From Desulfobacterales bacterium (GTDB taxonomy: Bacteria; Desulfobacterota; Desulfobacteria; Desulfobacterales; SpSt-501), in NCBI GenBank assembly GCA_030834695.1, contig JAUQXK010000016.1, positions 1-43,334 of the forward strand: a stretch of DNA of 43,334 nucleotides, in the 5' to 3' direction. The position numbers and the translations under genes are program-made. Positions 8,025 to 16,147 of the stretch are shown here, one piece after another. Under the pieces are notes generated by a model that was given only the letters and a program-made list of their open reading frames with translations, made no database searches and was not told the DNA's origin. Positions within the stretch are counted from its first letter, which is position 1. The number at the start of each line of letters is the position of its first letter.

Positions 8025-8075
8025 GTGGGAGAGGCTTTCAGCCTCGATCGGCGCGGCTGGAAAGCCGCTCCCACA
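8025..8075. repeat. Palindromic interspersed repeat, family 3 copy B (short form)
   Basis: GTGGGAGAGGCTTTCAGCC (from 8025) pairs with GGCTGGAAAGCCGCTCCCAC (ending near 8074) across a short centre. It has the same arms as the copy at 4359-4437 but without the longer middle. Both copies continue on one side into CTCCCACAGAAAA or its complement, so the element is slightly longer than the stem. It lies downstream of the SDR gene and may end its transcript. Confidence 0.82.
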
Positions 8076-8112
8076 GAAAATGACCCAACTTACTTGGAAG
8101 AAAAGCCGGGCT

Positions 8113-8868
8113 TCACCCGCGCCCGACGAACGGCATTTTCGTCGCCATGATGGTCATGAACTGCACGTTGGTGTCGAGCGGCAGGCCGGCCATGTAAAGC
8201 ACCGCGCTCGCCACGTGCTCGAGGTCCATCATCGGTTCGACGGCGATCTGGCCGTTGGCCTGCGGAACCCCCTTGGCCATGGGTGCGGCCAGTTCGGTGC
8301 GGGCGTTGCCGATGTCGATCTGGCTGCAGGCGATGTCGTAGCGGCGGCCGTCGAGCGCGATCGACTTGGTCAGGCCGGTGATGGCGTGCTTGGTCGTCGT
8401 GTAGGCCGTTGAATACGGCCGCGGGGCATGGGCCGAGATCGAACCGTTGTTGATGATGCGTCCGCCGCGCGGGTCCTGGGCTTTCATCATGCGGAAGGCC
8501 TCGCGCGCGCACAGGAAGGAGCCGGTCAGGTTGATGTCCACCACCGCCTGCCACTGTTCGACGGACAGCGCGTCGATCTCGATGCCGGGGACGAAAATGC
8601 CGGCGTTGTTGAAGAGCAGATCCAGCCGACCGAAGCGCGCCCCCACCGCCGCAAAGAGCGCCTGCACCGACCCGGCGTCGCTGACGTCCGTCGGGACGAT
8701 CAGCGTTCGAGCCGCGCCGCCGGACTCCGCCGCCGTCTGCTCGAGCGGCTCCCGCCTCCGCCCGGCGAGCGCCACGCAGTATCCGTTGCGCAGCAGCGCC
8801 AGCGTAGCCGCTTTGCCGATGCCGGTGCCCGCGCCGGTGACGATTGCAATGCGATGATGGTCTGCCAT
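8113..8868 (-). CDS. Short-chain dehydrogenase/reductase (SDR)
   Basis: A classical 251-residue SDR. It has the nucleotide-binding TGAGTGIG (11-18), NNAG (87-90), Ser143 (NNGSIS) and the YxxxK pair Tyr156/Lys160 (AYTTTK). Arg37-Arg38-Arg39 after beta-2 (GRRRE) favour NADP(H). The substrate is not predictable. The ATG at 8868 is preceded by AAGGAGG. It is the last gene of the minus-strand run that begins beyond 14 kb, 26 bases after the membrane-protein gene. Confidence 0.92.
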   Translation of the reverse strand: MADHHRIAIVTGAGTGIGKAATLALLRNGYCVALAGRRREPLEQTAAESGGAARTLIVPTDVSDAGSVQALFAAVGARFGRLDLLFNNAGIFVPGIEIDALSVEQWQAVVDINLTGSFLCAREAFRMMKAQDPRGGRIINNGSISAHAPRPYSTAYTTTKHAITGLTKSIALDGRRYDIACSQIDIGNARTELAAPMAKGVPQANGQIAVEPMMDLEHVASAVLYMAGLPLDTNVQFMTIMATKMPFVGRG

Positions 8869-8894
8869 GGTTCAGCCTCCTTCGGTTCAGTTGG

Positions 8895-9482
8895 TCACTT
8901 GTGATTTTGGCGAATGTCGGCCGCCGCGGCGGCCAGAACGATGAAGATGCCGCCCAGTTCGAGGACCCAATTCATCCGCAGATGGAGGATCCGCACATCC
9001 AATAGTTGATCGACGTGGTGAAAGCTGGCCGCGCGGATGATGATGAAGCTGAGGAGAAAAAACAGCCCGATGAACGCCAGCATGAATCGTCGGAACCCGC
9101 TCCGCATGAAAAAGACAAACGCTAAAAAACCAGCGGAAGCCAGCATGCCGAAACAGACAATGAACCAGAACTGCACGGAGCGGCGCTGTTCCATCCAGCC
9201 CTGATGCCGCGCCACCTGCCGGCCGATTTCGGTGAACAGCGTCTGGAGATCCAGCTGCTTGTTGATCGCCAGCAGGACCATGAACAACCCCACGCAGCCC
9301 CAGAAAAAAACCGATCGGCGGTCATTCTCGGGGTGATGCCGGGCGGCCCAAAAAGCCAGAATGGCGCCGGCAAAATAGGCGCCGACGGTGAACCACCCCA
9401 TGAGGGAAGGGTCTCCGATCGTGGGGTGCCACTGGCCCATCAAGTATTCCAGCGACCACAGCGGAGAGGGGTTCATCGGCAT
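8895..9482 (-). CDS. Conserved multi-pass membrane protein of unknown function
   Basis: About 195 residues with five hydrophobic helices: MGWFTVGAYFAGAILAFWAA, SVFFWGCVGLFMVLLAI, FWFIVCFGMLASAGFLAFV, FMLAFIGLFFLLSFIII and LELGGIFIVLAAAAAD. Charged or polar conserved-looking pieces lie between them (NKQLDLQ, RAASFHH, RMNWVLE). The open frame extends upstream to 9698, but that part is out-of-frame overlap with the OsmC fusion gene and is Arg/Ser-rich. I therefore start at the ATG 9482 (an in-frame ATG at 9476 is equally good), which still overlaps or abuts the end of the OsmC gene. Function is unknown; relatives I recall are uncharacterised and sometimes mislabelled isopropylmalate isomerase. 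Confidence 0.72.
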   Translation of the reverse strand: MPMNPSPLWSLEYLMGQWHPTIGDPSLMGWFTVGAYFAGAILAFWAARHHPENDRRSVFFWGCVGLFMVLLAINKQLDLQTLFTEIGRQVARHQGWMEQRRSVQFWFIVCFGMLASAGFLAFVFFMRSGFRRFMLAFIGLFFLLSFIIIRAASFHHVDQLLDVRILHLRMNWVLELGGIFIVLAAAAADIRQNHK

Positions 9483-9501
9483 TTTCGATGGATGGATCCG
9501 T

Positions 9502-10722
9502 TCATCCGCCCAACCGCGTCCGGATCTGCACTTCGGACGTGAGCGTGCGGTGCACCGGGCAGCGGTCGGCGATCTGCAACAGGCGCTGTTTCTGATCGGC
9601 ATCCAGCGGACCCTCGATCTCGATTTCGCGTTCGATTCGGTCCAGCATGCCTTCGTGGGTTTCACAGGTCTCGCATTCGGCGGCGTGGATCTTGTCATGC
9701 GTCAGGCGGACGGTGGCGGCCTCCAGGGGCCAGCCCTTGCGGTCGGCGTACATGCGCAGCGTCATGGCGGTGCACGCGCCGAGCGCTGCGACCAGCAGAT
9801 CGAAGGGGCTCGGGCCTTGGTCGGTCCCGCCGACCTGGACCGGCTCGTCCGCCACCAGGCTGTGGCGGTTTATCAGAACCTCGGTCAGAAATCCGCCCGG
9901 CCCCGTGCGGGCGGTGATGCGTTGATCCGTGCCGGGGCTCTTAAAGGTGGCCGGACGCACCGGTGCAAGGTAGCGCCGGGCCCAGGTCGCGATTACGGCG
10001 CCGGCATAGCGGGAGTCAGCCAGGTTCGACAGCAGGTGGTCGGCTTGGTCGAGCGAGACGAAGCTCTTGGGATGGCGCGCCGCCTGGAAGATGCGGCCGG
10101 CGTTTTCGATTCCGACCACATCGTCGAGCGGCGAATGCATGACCAACAGCGCCCGGTTCAGGTCGCGAATGGCGGCCTCCGGGTCGATCCCCGCGAGGTC
10201 GTCCAAAAATTTTTTTCGCAGGGTGAAGGGCCGGCCGGCGATGGTCACTTCGGCTTCGCCCTTGGAGACGATCGTGTCGGCGGCCGAGCCCAGCGTTTTA
10301 AAGACATGTCGGGGGTCTGCCGGGGCGGCGATGGTCACCACCGCCCGGCAGGAAGGAATCGCGGCCGCCGCCTGCAATACGGCGGCCCCTCCGAAGGAAT
10401 GCCCGATCAACAGCCGAGGGCTTTCGAATCGCGCGGTCAGAAACTCGGCCGCGGCGATCAGGTCCGCCACATTGGACCGCAGGCTGGTGTCCGCGAAGTC
10501 GCCGCCGCTTTCGCCCAGGCCGGTGAAGTCGAAGCGCAGCACGCCAATCCGCTCGCGCGTGAGCGTGCGCGAGATGTGATAGGCCGCCTTCAGGTCCTTG
10601 GAGCAGGTAAAGCAATGGGCGAAAACGGCGTAGGCGATGGGGGCGCCGTCGACCGGCAGATCCAGGATGGCCGACAGGCGCTGCCCCCCGGGGGCGGGGA
10701 TCTCGAATTTTTGAAGCGGCAT
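9502..10722 (-). CDS. Alpha/beta hydrolase - OsmC-like peroxidase fusion
   Basis: A 406-residue two-domain protein. Residues 1-250 form an alpha/beta hydrolase with nucleophile Ser109 (GHSFGG), Asp200 (SPLDDVV) and His229 (ADHLL). Residues 265-406 form an OsmC-type domain with the two redox cysteines Cys317 (GACTAM) and Cys388 (RCPVHRTL), the thiol peroxidase pair that reduces organic hydroperoxides. CETCETHE (350-357) adds two more cysteines. This fusion is known in bacteria, but its substrate is not established. It lies back to back (0-base gap) after the GalT-like gene, so the two are co-transcribed. Confidence 0.93.
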   Translation of the reverse strand: MPLQKFEIPAPGGQRLSAILDLPVDGAPIAYAVFAHCFTCSKDLKAAYHISRTLTRERIGVLRFDFTGLGESGGDFADTSLRSNVADLIAAAEFLTARFESPRLLIGHSFGGAAVLQAAAAIPSCRAVVTIAAPADPRHVFKTLGSAADTIVSKGEAEVTIAGRPFTLRKKFLDDLAGIDPEAAIRDLNRALLVMHSPLDDVVGIENAGRIFQAARHPKSFVSLDQADHLLSNLADSRYAGAVIATWARRYLAPVRPATFKSPGTDQRITARTGPGGFLTEVLINRHSLVADEPVQVGGTDQGPSPFDLLVAALGACTAMTLRMYADRKGWPLEAATVRLTHDKIHAAECETCETHEGMLDRIEREIEIEGPLDADQKQRLLQIADRCPVHRTLTSEVQIRTRLGG

Positions 10723-11775
10723 CTATTCGCCTCCGTCCAGGTGTGGGGTCTCCTGAAATGCGGGCCGGATCATGGCGGCGATCTCCTCCGGAAAGCCGAC
10801 GCAGATGCTTTCGTTGTAAAGCGTCCGCAGCGCAGTCGTATCCGGTGTAGCCAAGATCGGATTATAGTAGATCCGCGGCGAAAAAACCATGTGAAGCCGG
10901 GCGAACCGGTCCGATTCGGTTCCGGGGAAGAAGCACACGTTGAAGCTGTAGATGCCCATCCGATCGTAGGCCGCCATGGCGGACGCGAGGCCCTGGGCGA
11001 TTCCGGCCACATCCGCCTCGGTCAGATCCAGCATCACGCGGCAGTCATCGACCACGGCCACCACGTCGCCGGCGACGCTGAAGGGCGCGAAGTTCGCCAG
11101 CCAGGAAATCCGGCCCCGGCGGCCGAGAAAACGCTTAACTTCGGCGCGCTCCACCTGGACCAGGTCGTCCCAGTACGTGCGGCCGTTCGCCCGGAAATAG
11201 GCCGCGGCCGCCGTCAGCTCTTCGCGCAGCTGATTGGGGGCGGTCGAACTGGCAAAAACCTGCAGGTGCGGGTGGATGAGGGAGCTGCCGGCGGCCGGCA
11301 TGTAATTCCAGCTGAGCAGGTGGTAAACCGACTCCGGGTGGCCGATGGCGTGCACGCGGCGGTAGAAGTCCATGGCGAGCCGGATGCCTCCGGCGATGCG
11401 CGCCGGCTCGATCTCCGCCATGGGGGTGTAGTGGCGGCTGCCGAGGGTGGCGACCGCTCCCAGGCCGTCATAGGGCGCGAGGTTGGGGAACAGCACGTGG
11501 TCACCGCGGAAGAAGCGGCCCTCCGGCGCGATGTCCGCCGGAAAGCAGGGGGTGGCCTTCAGCACCCGATCCGGGCAGAAGGGGCAGTTGCTGTCGGTTC
11601 CGGCCACGAGCCGGTCGAGGTCGGGCTTTTTCCACTGCAGCCGCATGAAATGACAGATGCGCGCGGTTCTTCCGGTGAGCGGGTCGGTCCGGACCTCGAC
11701 CGGGATGGCCCTGGGCTGCATGGCGTTGGCGGGGTCCAGGATGACGGCCTCTTTCTTCGTCACTTCGAATTGCAT
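10723..11775 (-). CDS. Galactose-1-phosphate uridylyltransferase-like (HIT superfamily) protein
   Basis: A 350-residue member of the GalT branch of the HIT superfamily. Cys64 and Cys67 (NCPFC) look like the first half of a zinc site, and HPHLQ (168-172) is the catalytic HxHxQ; His170 corresponds to the nucleotidylated His of GalT. The N-terminal RTDPLTGRTARIC matches the substrate loop of GalT. No other Leloir pathway gene is present, so the acceptor may not be galactose 1-phosphate; a general nucleotidyl or ADP/UDP-sugar transferase is possible. It sits between a ferredoxin-reductase-like gene (18-base gap) and the hydrolase-OsmC gene (directly adjacent). Confidence 0.8.
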   Translation of the reverse strand: MQFEVTKKEAVILDPANAMQPRAIPVEVRTDPLTGRTARICHFMRLQWKKPDLDRLVAGTDSNCPFCPDRVLKATPCFPADIAPEGRFFRGDHVLFPNLAPYDGLGAVATLGSRHYTPMAEIEPARIAGGIRLAMDFYRRVHAIGHPESVYHLLSWNYMPAAGSSLIHPHLQVFASSTAPNQLREELTAAAAYFRANGRTYWDDLVQVERAEVKRFLGRRGRISWLANFAPFSVAGDVVAVVDDCRVMLDLTEADVAGIAQGLASAMAAYDRMGIYSFNVCFFPGTESDRFARLHMVFSPRIYYNPILATPDTTALRTLYNESICVGFPEEIAAMIRPAFQETPHLDGGE

Positions 11776-11793
11776 CCGTATCCTCCTGCGGTT

Positions 11794-12480
11794 TCAGTAG
11801 AAGATCTCGGTGTAGACGAGCGATCCCTGAAATCGCTCGTCGACCAGAAGGGTCACGTCGCGGATCATGTCCTGGCGTCCGCAGAGATAAAAATCGTAGG
11901 GCCGCGGCGGCAGCTGGTCCCGGAGGTAGTCGGTCACCCATCCGGAAACGTGCGCGGCGTCGGCCGGCCGGCTCGCGGACAGGCAGGCGATGTAGGCGGC
12001 CGCACGGGTCTGGATGAAATCCCGGTAGTAGAGGTCGGCGGGCGTTTCGACGCCGTGGAGCAGCGTGAACCCGGATACCCCGGAGCCGGCCATGGCGCAG
12101 AAGGGGGCGATGCCGGTGCCGGTGGCGACGAACACGGCCGGATGGGCGGAGGCTTTGAACGTAAAATAGCCGTGCGGACCGGTGAACGCCACGGCCGTTC
12201 CGACGGCGGCCAGGGCCAGCTGCTCCGATAGCCGGCCGTGCTCCACCCGGCGGATGCACAGGCGGAGGCCGTCCTCGGCCGGGGCGGATGCGATCGAGTA
12301 GTCGCGCTGCGCCGCGGCATAGTCCAACTGCAGCCGCTGGCCGGCCAGGAAGCTGAAGTGCGGCGGTTTGGCCAGGGTCAGCTCGAACGCATTCGCTGAC
12401 AGCCGGCGGTTCGCCGTGATGTGGGTGGCGAAGCACCCGGCGGTTTTCAAACCGGCGGCCGGCGGCCTCACCGTTTCCAT
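11794..12480 (-). CDS. Ferredoxin-NADP reductase-like FAD/NAD(P)-binding oxidoreductase
   Basis: A 228-residue flavoprotein of the FNR fold. The N-terminal FAD-binding barrel carries RDYSIAS (59-65, the RxYS motif). The NAD(P) domain has ATGTGIAPF (119-127) and YLCGRQDMI (near 195), and the chain ends ...EIFY with the terminal aromatic that stacks on the flavin. No ferredoxin or iron-sulfur domain is attached. It overlaps the cobalamin adenosyltransferase gene by 13 bases, so the two are translated together. A plausible but unproven job is supplying electrons for cob(II)alamin reduction ahead of adenosylation. Confidence 0.88.
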   Translation of the reverse strand: METVRPPAAGLKTAGCFATHITANRRLSANAFELTLAKPPHFSFLAGQRLQLDYAAAQRDYSIASAPAEDGLRLCIRRVEHGRLSEQLALAAVGTAVAFTGPHGYFTFKASAHPAVFVATGTGIAPFCAMAGSGVSGFTLLHGVETPADLYYRDFIQTRAAAYIACLSASRPADAAHVSGWVTDYLRDQLPPRPYDFYLCGRQDMIRDVTLLVDERFQGSLVYTEIFY

Positions 12481-13037
12481 AAGCGGTCCTCGATGCCCTG
12501 GACGCGATTGATGTGGCGGGCCAGCACGAAGAAATAGTCGGACAGGCGGTTGAGATAGACGATCGCGCGTTTCATCTGTTCGGCGGCCGCGGCGTCCGTT
12601 ACGCCGGCGGCGAGCCGTACGACGCGGCGCTCGGTCCGGCGGCAGACGGTGCGGGCGATGTGCGCCCAGGCGGCGCCGGGATGCCCGCCGGGCAGGATGA
12701 ACCCTGCCAGCGGCGGAAGGCCGGCGTCGAACCGGTCGATGCCGCGTTCAAGGCCCGCCGCGCCGTCCGGATCGAGCGGCAGCAGGGCCGCGGCGGCCGG
12801 GGCCCCGGGGGCGGTGGCGAGCCAGGCGCCGATGGCAAACAGCTCGGACTGGATTTCGTGAAGCTCCGGCCGGAGGTCGTCGCAACCCTGGGGCAGGCTG
12901 GCGATCAGGGCCCCGATCCCCGCGTTGAGCTCATCCAGGTCGCCGTAGGTTTCGATGCGTTCGTTGTCTTTCGGCACCCGCTCGCCGCTGAAAAGGCTGG
13001 TCTTCCCGCGATCCCCGCTGCCCGTGTAAATTTTCAT
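12468..13037 (-). CDS. Cob(I)alamin adenosyltransferase, PduO type
   Basis: Transfers the 5'-deoxyadenosyl group of ATP to cob(I)alamin, giving adenosylcobalamin. 189 residues, the normal length. The N-terminal TGSGDRGKTSLFSGERVPKD is the ATP-binding segment, followed by ETYGDLDELNAGIG. The C-terminal half has RTVCRRTERRVV and YLNRLSDYFFVLAR, which form the helical bundle and the cobalamin pocket. I start at the ATG 13037, which has GGAGGG 5-6 bases upstream; a longer in-frame start at 13058 lacks this. It is 17 bases downstream of the PLP dehydratase and overlaps the FNR-like gene. No B12-dependent mutase is visible in the window. Confidence 0.93.
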   Translation of the reverse strand: MKIYTGSGDRGKTSLFSGERVPKDNERIETYGDLDELNAGIGALIASLPQGCDDLRPELHEIQSELFAIGAWLATAPGAPAAAALLPLDPDGAAGLERGIDRFDAGLPPLAGFILPGGHPGAAWAHIARTVCRRTERRVVRLAAGVTDAAAAEQMKRAIVYLNRLSDYFFVLARHINRVQGIEDRLWKR

Positions 13038-13054
13038 GCGACCCTCCGGTGCCG

Positions 13055-14023
13055 TCATTCGCCGGCCAGAATCTCCCGCATGGTGGGGCCGTCGATGTTG
13101 CCGCCGCTCAGGACGACGCCCACCCGTCCGCGGGCCTGGGTCTTGCCGCTCAGCAGCGCCGCCAGCCCCAGGGCGCCGGAAGGCTCCACCACGAGCTTCA
13201 GGCGGTAGAACAGGAAGCGAACCGCGTCCCGGATGGCATCCTCGGACACGGTTTGCATGGCATCCACGAACCGCCGCACCAGGGGAAACGTAATCTTCCC
13301 CAGGCTGGGCGTGCGCGTGCCGTCGGCGATGGTCGGCGGGTTTTTGACGGTCTGCAGGCTGCCGCTGTAAAACGAGCGGGTGGCGTCGTCGGCCACTTCC
13401 GGCTCGACGCCGCAGACCCGGCACGGTGCGCTCACCCCTTTGGCGGCGATGGCGCAGCCGCTCAGCAGCCCGCCTCCGCCGCAGGGCACCAGCAGCAGGT
13501 CGAGCCCGCCGGCCTGTTCGCAGAGCTCCAGCGCCGCGGTGCCCTGGCCGGCCACGACGTCGATGTGGTCGAAGGGCGGGACCATGGTGTAGCCGTGCTG
13601 CTGCTGAAGCTCCCGGGCGATTTCCTCGCGGCTTCTCGCCTCGGGATCGTAGCGGATCACGCGGGCGCCGTAGCCTTCGGTCGCCTGGCGCTTGATGGCC
13701 GGCGCGTCCTCGGGCATGACCACGCAGGTGTCGATGCCGAGCAGCCGGCCCACGAGCGCGACGGCCTGGGCGTGATTGCCCGAGGAAAAAGTGACGACGC
13801 CGCGGCGGCGTTCCTCGGCCGAAAGCCGCGACATGGCGTTGTAGGCGCCGCGAAACTTGAAGGCGCCGATGCGCTGAAAGTTTTCGCATTTCAGAAACAC
13901 ATCGGCCCCGAGGCGTTCGTTCAGGTGGCGCGAGGTCATGACCGGGGTGCAGTGAGCCACCCCGCGCAGGCGCGCGCCGGCGTCCTTCACCATGGCAAAG
14001 AGTTCGTCCAGGGGTTGATCCAT
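13055..14023 (-). CDS. PLP-dependent threonine/serine dehydratase-like protein
   Basis: A fold-type II PLP enzyme of 322 residues. The Schiff-base lysine is Lys56 (GAFKFRGA), the substrate loop is SSGNHAQA (80-87) and the phosphate-binding loop is GGGGLLSG (about 180-187). It lacks the C-terminal ACT domain of biosynthetic IlvA, so it belongs with catabolic threonine ammonia-lyases, serine racemases or hydroxyaspartate dehydratases. The ATG at 14023 has AAAGGAG ten bases upstream. It is the first gene of a tight minus-strand group (dehydratase, adenosyltransferase, FNR-like, GalT-like, hydrolase-OsmC, membrane protein, SDR). Confidence 0.9.
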   Translation of the reverse strand: MDQPLDELFAMVKDAGARLRGVAHCTPVMTSRHLNERLGADVFLKCENFQRIGAFKFRGAYNAMSRLSAEERRRGVVTFSSGNHAQAVALVGRLLGIDTCVVMPEDAPAIKRQATEGYGARVIRYDPEARSREEIARELQQQHGYTMVPPFDHIDVVAGQGTAALELCEQAGGLDLLLVPCGGGGLLSGCAIAAKGVSAPCRVCGVEPEVADDATRSFYSGSLQTVKNPPTIADGTRTPSLGKITFPLVRRFVDAMQTVSEDAIRDAVRFLFYRLKLVVEPSGALGLAALLSGKTQARGRVGVVLSGGNIDGPTMREILAGE

Positions 14024-14093
14024 CTCATCCGTTCTCCTTTTTCCGGCCGGCGCCGGTCCTGCCCATTCGATGGCCTGCAAACGTCGTCCCTTA

Positions 14094-14220
14094 TGATGGC
14101 TTCGTAAAAGGGCCAAGGTCAAGGCGCGCAAGTCTCGCGGCGCGAGGCGTACTTTCCGTACGCCGCAGCGACCGCGAGATGAAGCGCAACGCCGAAATTG
14201 GCCCTTTTACGAAGCCATCA
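14094..14220. repeat. Palindromic interspersed repeat, family 2 copy A
   Basis: 127 bases with a perfect 22-bp terminal inverted repeat (TGATGGCTTCGTAAAAGGGC... at 14094-14115 and its complement at 14199-14220) and an inner palindrome GGCGTAC-N5-GTACGCC. A second copy in the same orientation lies at 42076-42204. Its right end supplies the TGA stop of the lipoprotein gene (14218-14220, minus strand). There is no coding capacity; it looks like a non-autonomous mobile or REP-like element. Confidence 0.9.
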
Positions 14221-14775
14221 CCATTGATCCGGCGGCAGCGGCACCCACGGGTAGTCGTCCTCGCGGACGGCGGCCCAGTAAAGATCGCCCGAGTTCCGCC
14301 AGGGATCGAGCACGAGCCCGCTCTCGAACGGCTGGTTCCAGGCGGTGATGACCACACTGTTATGCTCGTACAGGTCGCTGCCCTTGTGGGCCACCCCCCA
14401 GTGCAGCCGGTAGGTTCGCAGGCTCAGTGCCTGCAGGCGCTTCATCAGGTCCTCGGTCCAGTGGAAGCAAAGACCGCGCTCGCGGAACCCCATTTGAATG
14501 AGCAGATTGTGCCAGCGCGCCGGCGTTGCCACGCGATAGTCGTCGGCCAGCCGATAGGAATCGGTCACCGCCGCGTGCGCCACGCGGCGGGCTTCGTCCG
14601 GGTCGGTGGCCGTCCCGAGCCCTTTCAGACGGCCTTGAAGGGAGGCGATCTTGGATTCGATCCGGGCCGCCTCCAGGGGAGCTGCGGCGCGCGGACCGGC
14701 ACAGCCTGACAGCCAGGCCGCCGCGCATACGGCCCAAACCGCTTTCCATGCCCAGGTGTGCAGCCATCGATCCAT
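14218..14775 (-). CDS. Putative lipoprotein of unknown function
   Basis: 185 residues. The signal peptide with TM-like core WKAVWAVCAAAW ends in the lipobox LSGC, giving lipidated Cys25. The mature part has a short helical region (ARIESKIASLQGRLKG) and a compact domain with GLCFHWTEDLMKRLQAL and HNSVVITAW (near 140-150), reminiscent of small papain-like or transglutaminase-like folds (Cys-His-containing), but I cannot confirm a family. The stop codon lies at the edge of a palindromic repeat, so the last residues may have been set by that insertion. The start ATG at 14775 lies 5 bases beyond the stop of the uracil-DNA glycosylase gene. Confidence 0.78.
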   Translation of the reverse strand: MDRWLHTWAWKAVWAVCAAAWLSGCAGPRAAAPLEAARIESKIASLQGRLKGLGTATDPDEARRVAHAAVTDSYRLADDYRVATPARWHNLLIQMGFRERGLCFHWTEDLMKRLQALSLRTYRLHWGVAHKGSDLYEHNSVVITAWNQPFESGLVLDPWRNSGDLYWAAVREDDYPWVPLPPDQW

Positions 14776-14780
14776 ACGAG

Positions 14781-15512
14781 TCAAAACCGGATGCCCAATG
14801 CAGCCAGCTCCTGGTTGGCCAGGGACTCCCAGCCGCGATTGGCCTTCGGGTTGGCCGGGCTCGGGTGGGTGATCCCTCCGATCTTCGGCGGCAGACCCTC
14901 CAGCGCGATGTGCGCGCGCTGAGCCGCAAACCGTCCGATGCCGACCACGTGTGCGGGCTTCAGGTGGGCGATCGTTCGGCGCAGGGCGCGGTCGCAGGCC
15001 GCAAACAGCGGGCGGGCCTCGGCCGTCTTGAGCTTGTCGGGCGTCAGGTTGGCCCCGCTTTCCGCCATGAACATCAGGGGGCAATAATTGGCGACGAAAA
15101 ACCTCCTGAAAAACACTTCGGCGGCGCCGAAGTTCTTCCGGGCCCAGCCCCAAAGCCGCTGCCCGCTGACTTCCCGGCGGGTGCAGTCGAAGCCGAGGAC
15201 CGGCCGCCGGGGGTGCAGCCGGCGGGGCTGGCCCACCGGTGCGTGGATTCCCATCCAGTCGCGGACGGCGCCGACTTCACCGAAGGGGATACCGGTCTGG
15301 GCCATGCCCCAGGGGCCCGGGTTCATCCCCACCAGCACAATATCCTTGGGCCGCTTCCCGTAGCGCTGCAGGTATTGGCGATGGGGCGCTCGGGCGTATT
15401 CGAGCGGGTTGTAGACCTGCGCGACGGGAGGACCGAAGCGCAGCTCCTGCAGCTCGTTCGTCAGTTCAAGGGCAATGCGGTCGAGCGTCATCGCGGCGCA
15501 GCCTCGTCTCAT
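14781..15512 (-). CDS. SMUG-type uracil-DNA glycosylase
   Basis: Single-strand-selective monofunctional uracil-DNA glycosylase family: it excises uracil from DNA in base-excision repair. About 243 residues. The motif VGMNPGPWGMAQTGIPFGEV is almost the textbook SMUG1 motif 1 (Asn64 with this start), and HPSPANPKANRGW is motif 2 with the catalytic His. YCPLMFMAESGANLTP lies between them. The ATG at 15512 overlaps the upstream gene's stop as ATGA, which favours coupled translation; an internal ATG at 15491 (MTLDRIALEL) is an alternative start. SMUG enzymes are less common in bacteria than Ung but are known in environmental lineages. Confidence 0.9.
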   Translation of the reverse strand: MRRGCAAMTLDRIALELTNELQELRFGPPVAQVYNPLEYARAPHRQYLQRYGKRPKDIVLVGMNPGPWGMAQTGIPFGEVGAVRDWMGIHAPVGQPRRLHPRRPVLGFDCTRREVSGQRLWGWARKNFGAAEVFFRRFFVANYCPLMFMAESGANLTPDKLKTAEARPLFAACDRALRRTIAHLKPAHVVGIGRFAAQRAHIALEGLPPKIGGITHPSPANPKANRGWESLANQELAALGIRF

Positions 15513-16147
15513 CCCCGGGAAAGCCCCACGCAAAAAAAGATCACGCCCCATACCTGGATCAGGTGAAAGACGCCGTTGTGATCGAACGCCCAGATCAACT
15601 TGACCTGCAGGTTGCGGGCGGCCTGGGCGGCCGCGGCGGCCAGGCTGGCCGCCGCTCCGGCCGCCATCCAGCCGGCGCCCGCGGATCCGGCCTGTACGGC
15701 CGACCCGGCATAGACGCCCAGCGCCAGGACCAGCACCAGGGCCTGGTAAACGATAAAGACGATAAAGAGCCCCGCGAACGCACGGCTCACGGCGTAGATC
15801 AGCAATCCGGATAGGAGCAGGGCCGGCAGCACGCGGCCGGCCGCCTCTGCGCCGAACGCGTCGAAGACCACGGCGACCCCGAGCAGCGATATGGCCATGC
15901 TCAGGCAGGCCGTCAAGATCCGCCACAGCCAGATGCGCGGCCGTTCGGCGAGAACCAGGCCGTGATAGGCCGCGCCGAGCGCCGCGGCCAGCGCGATGAG
16001 CGCAAAGATCCAGGACCACAGATGAAGTTTCCAGGCAACGGCGGGCGCGAGCGACTGCAGCCGAACGATTCCCGCGGCCGCCGCCAGGCAGAGCAGGACA
16101 TCGGTCGCGGCCGTGGTGCGTTCGGTCGGTCTATCGTTGAGTCTCAT
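15509..16147 (-). CDS. Integral membrane protein of unknown function
   Basis: 212 residues with six to seven hydrophobic helices (for example DVLLCLAAAAGIV, SWIFALIALAAALGAAYHGLV, ILTACLSMAISLLGVAVVF, LIYAVSRAFAGLFIVFIVYQALVLVLALGVY). It ends with KLIWAFDHNGVFHLIQVWGVIFFCVG. The conserved-looking His residues in YHG and HNGVFHLIQ recall the DUF6962 or CREST-like membrane families. No function is assigned. It overlaps the downstream glycosylase by 4 bases (ATGA) and the upstream small gene by 17 bases, so all three form one transcription unit. Confidence 0.75.
   Translation of the reverse strand: MRLNDRPTERTTAATDVLLCLAAAAGIVRLQSLAPAVAWKLHLWSWIFALIALAAALGAAYHGLVLAERPRIWLWRILTACLSMAISLLGVAVVFDAFGAEAAGRVLPALLLSGLLIYAVSRAFAGLFIVFIVYQALVLVLALGVYAGSAVQAGSAGAGWMAAGAAASLAAAAAQAARNLQVKLIWAFDHNGVFHLIQVWGVIFFCVGLSRG

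Noticed and set aside
9388-12231. 947-codon plus-strand frame across the minus-strand operon
   Set aside because: It lies opposite three clear genes with catalytic motifs and its own protein has no recognisable domain; a GC-driven antisense frame.
13038-13889. Upstream extension of the adenosyltransferase frame to 13889
   Set aside because: Arg/Gly-rich, overlaps the PLP dehydratase out of frame, and the start at 13037 has the ribosome binding site.
14094-14220. Palindromic repeats as a CRISPR array
   Set aside because: The copies are isolated, kilobases apart, longer than CRISPR repeats and have no regular spacers or cas genes.
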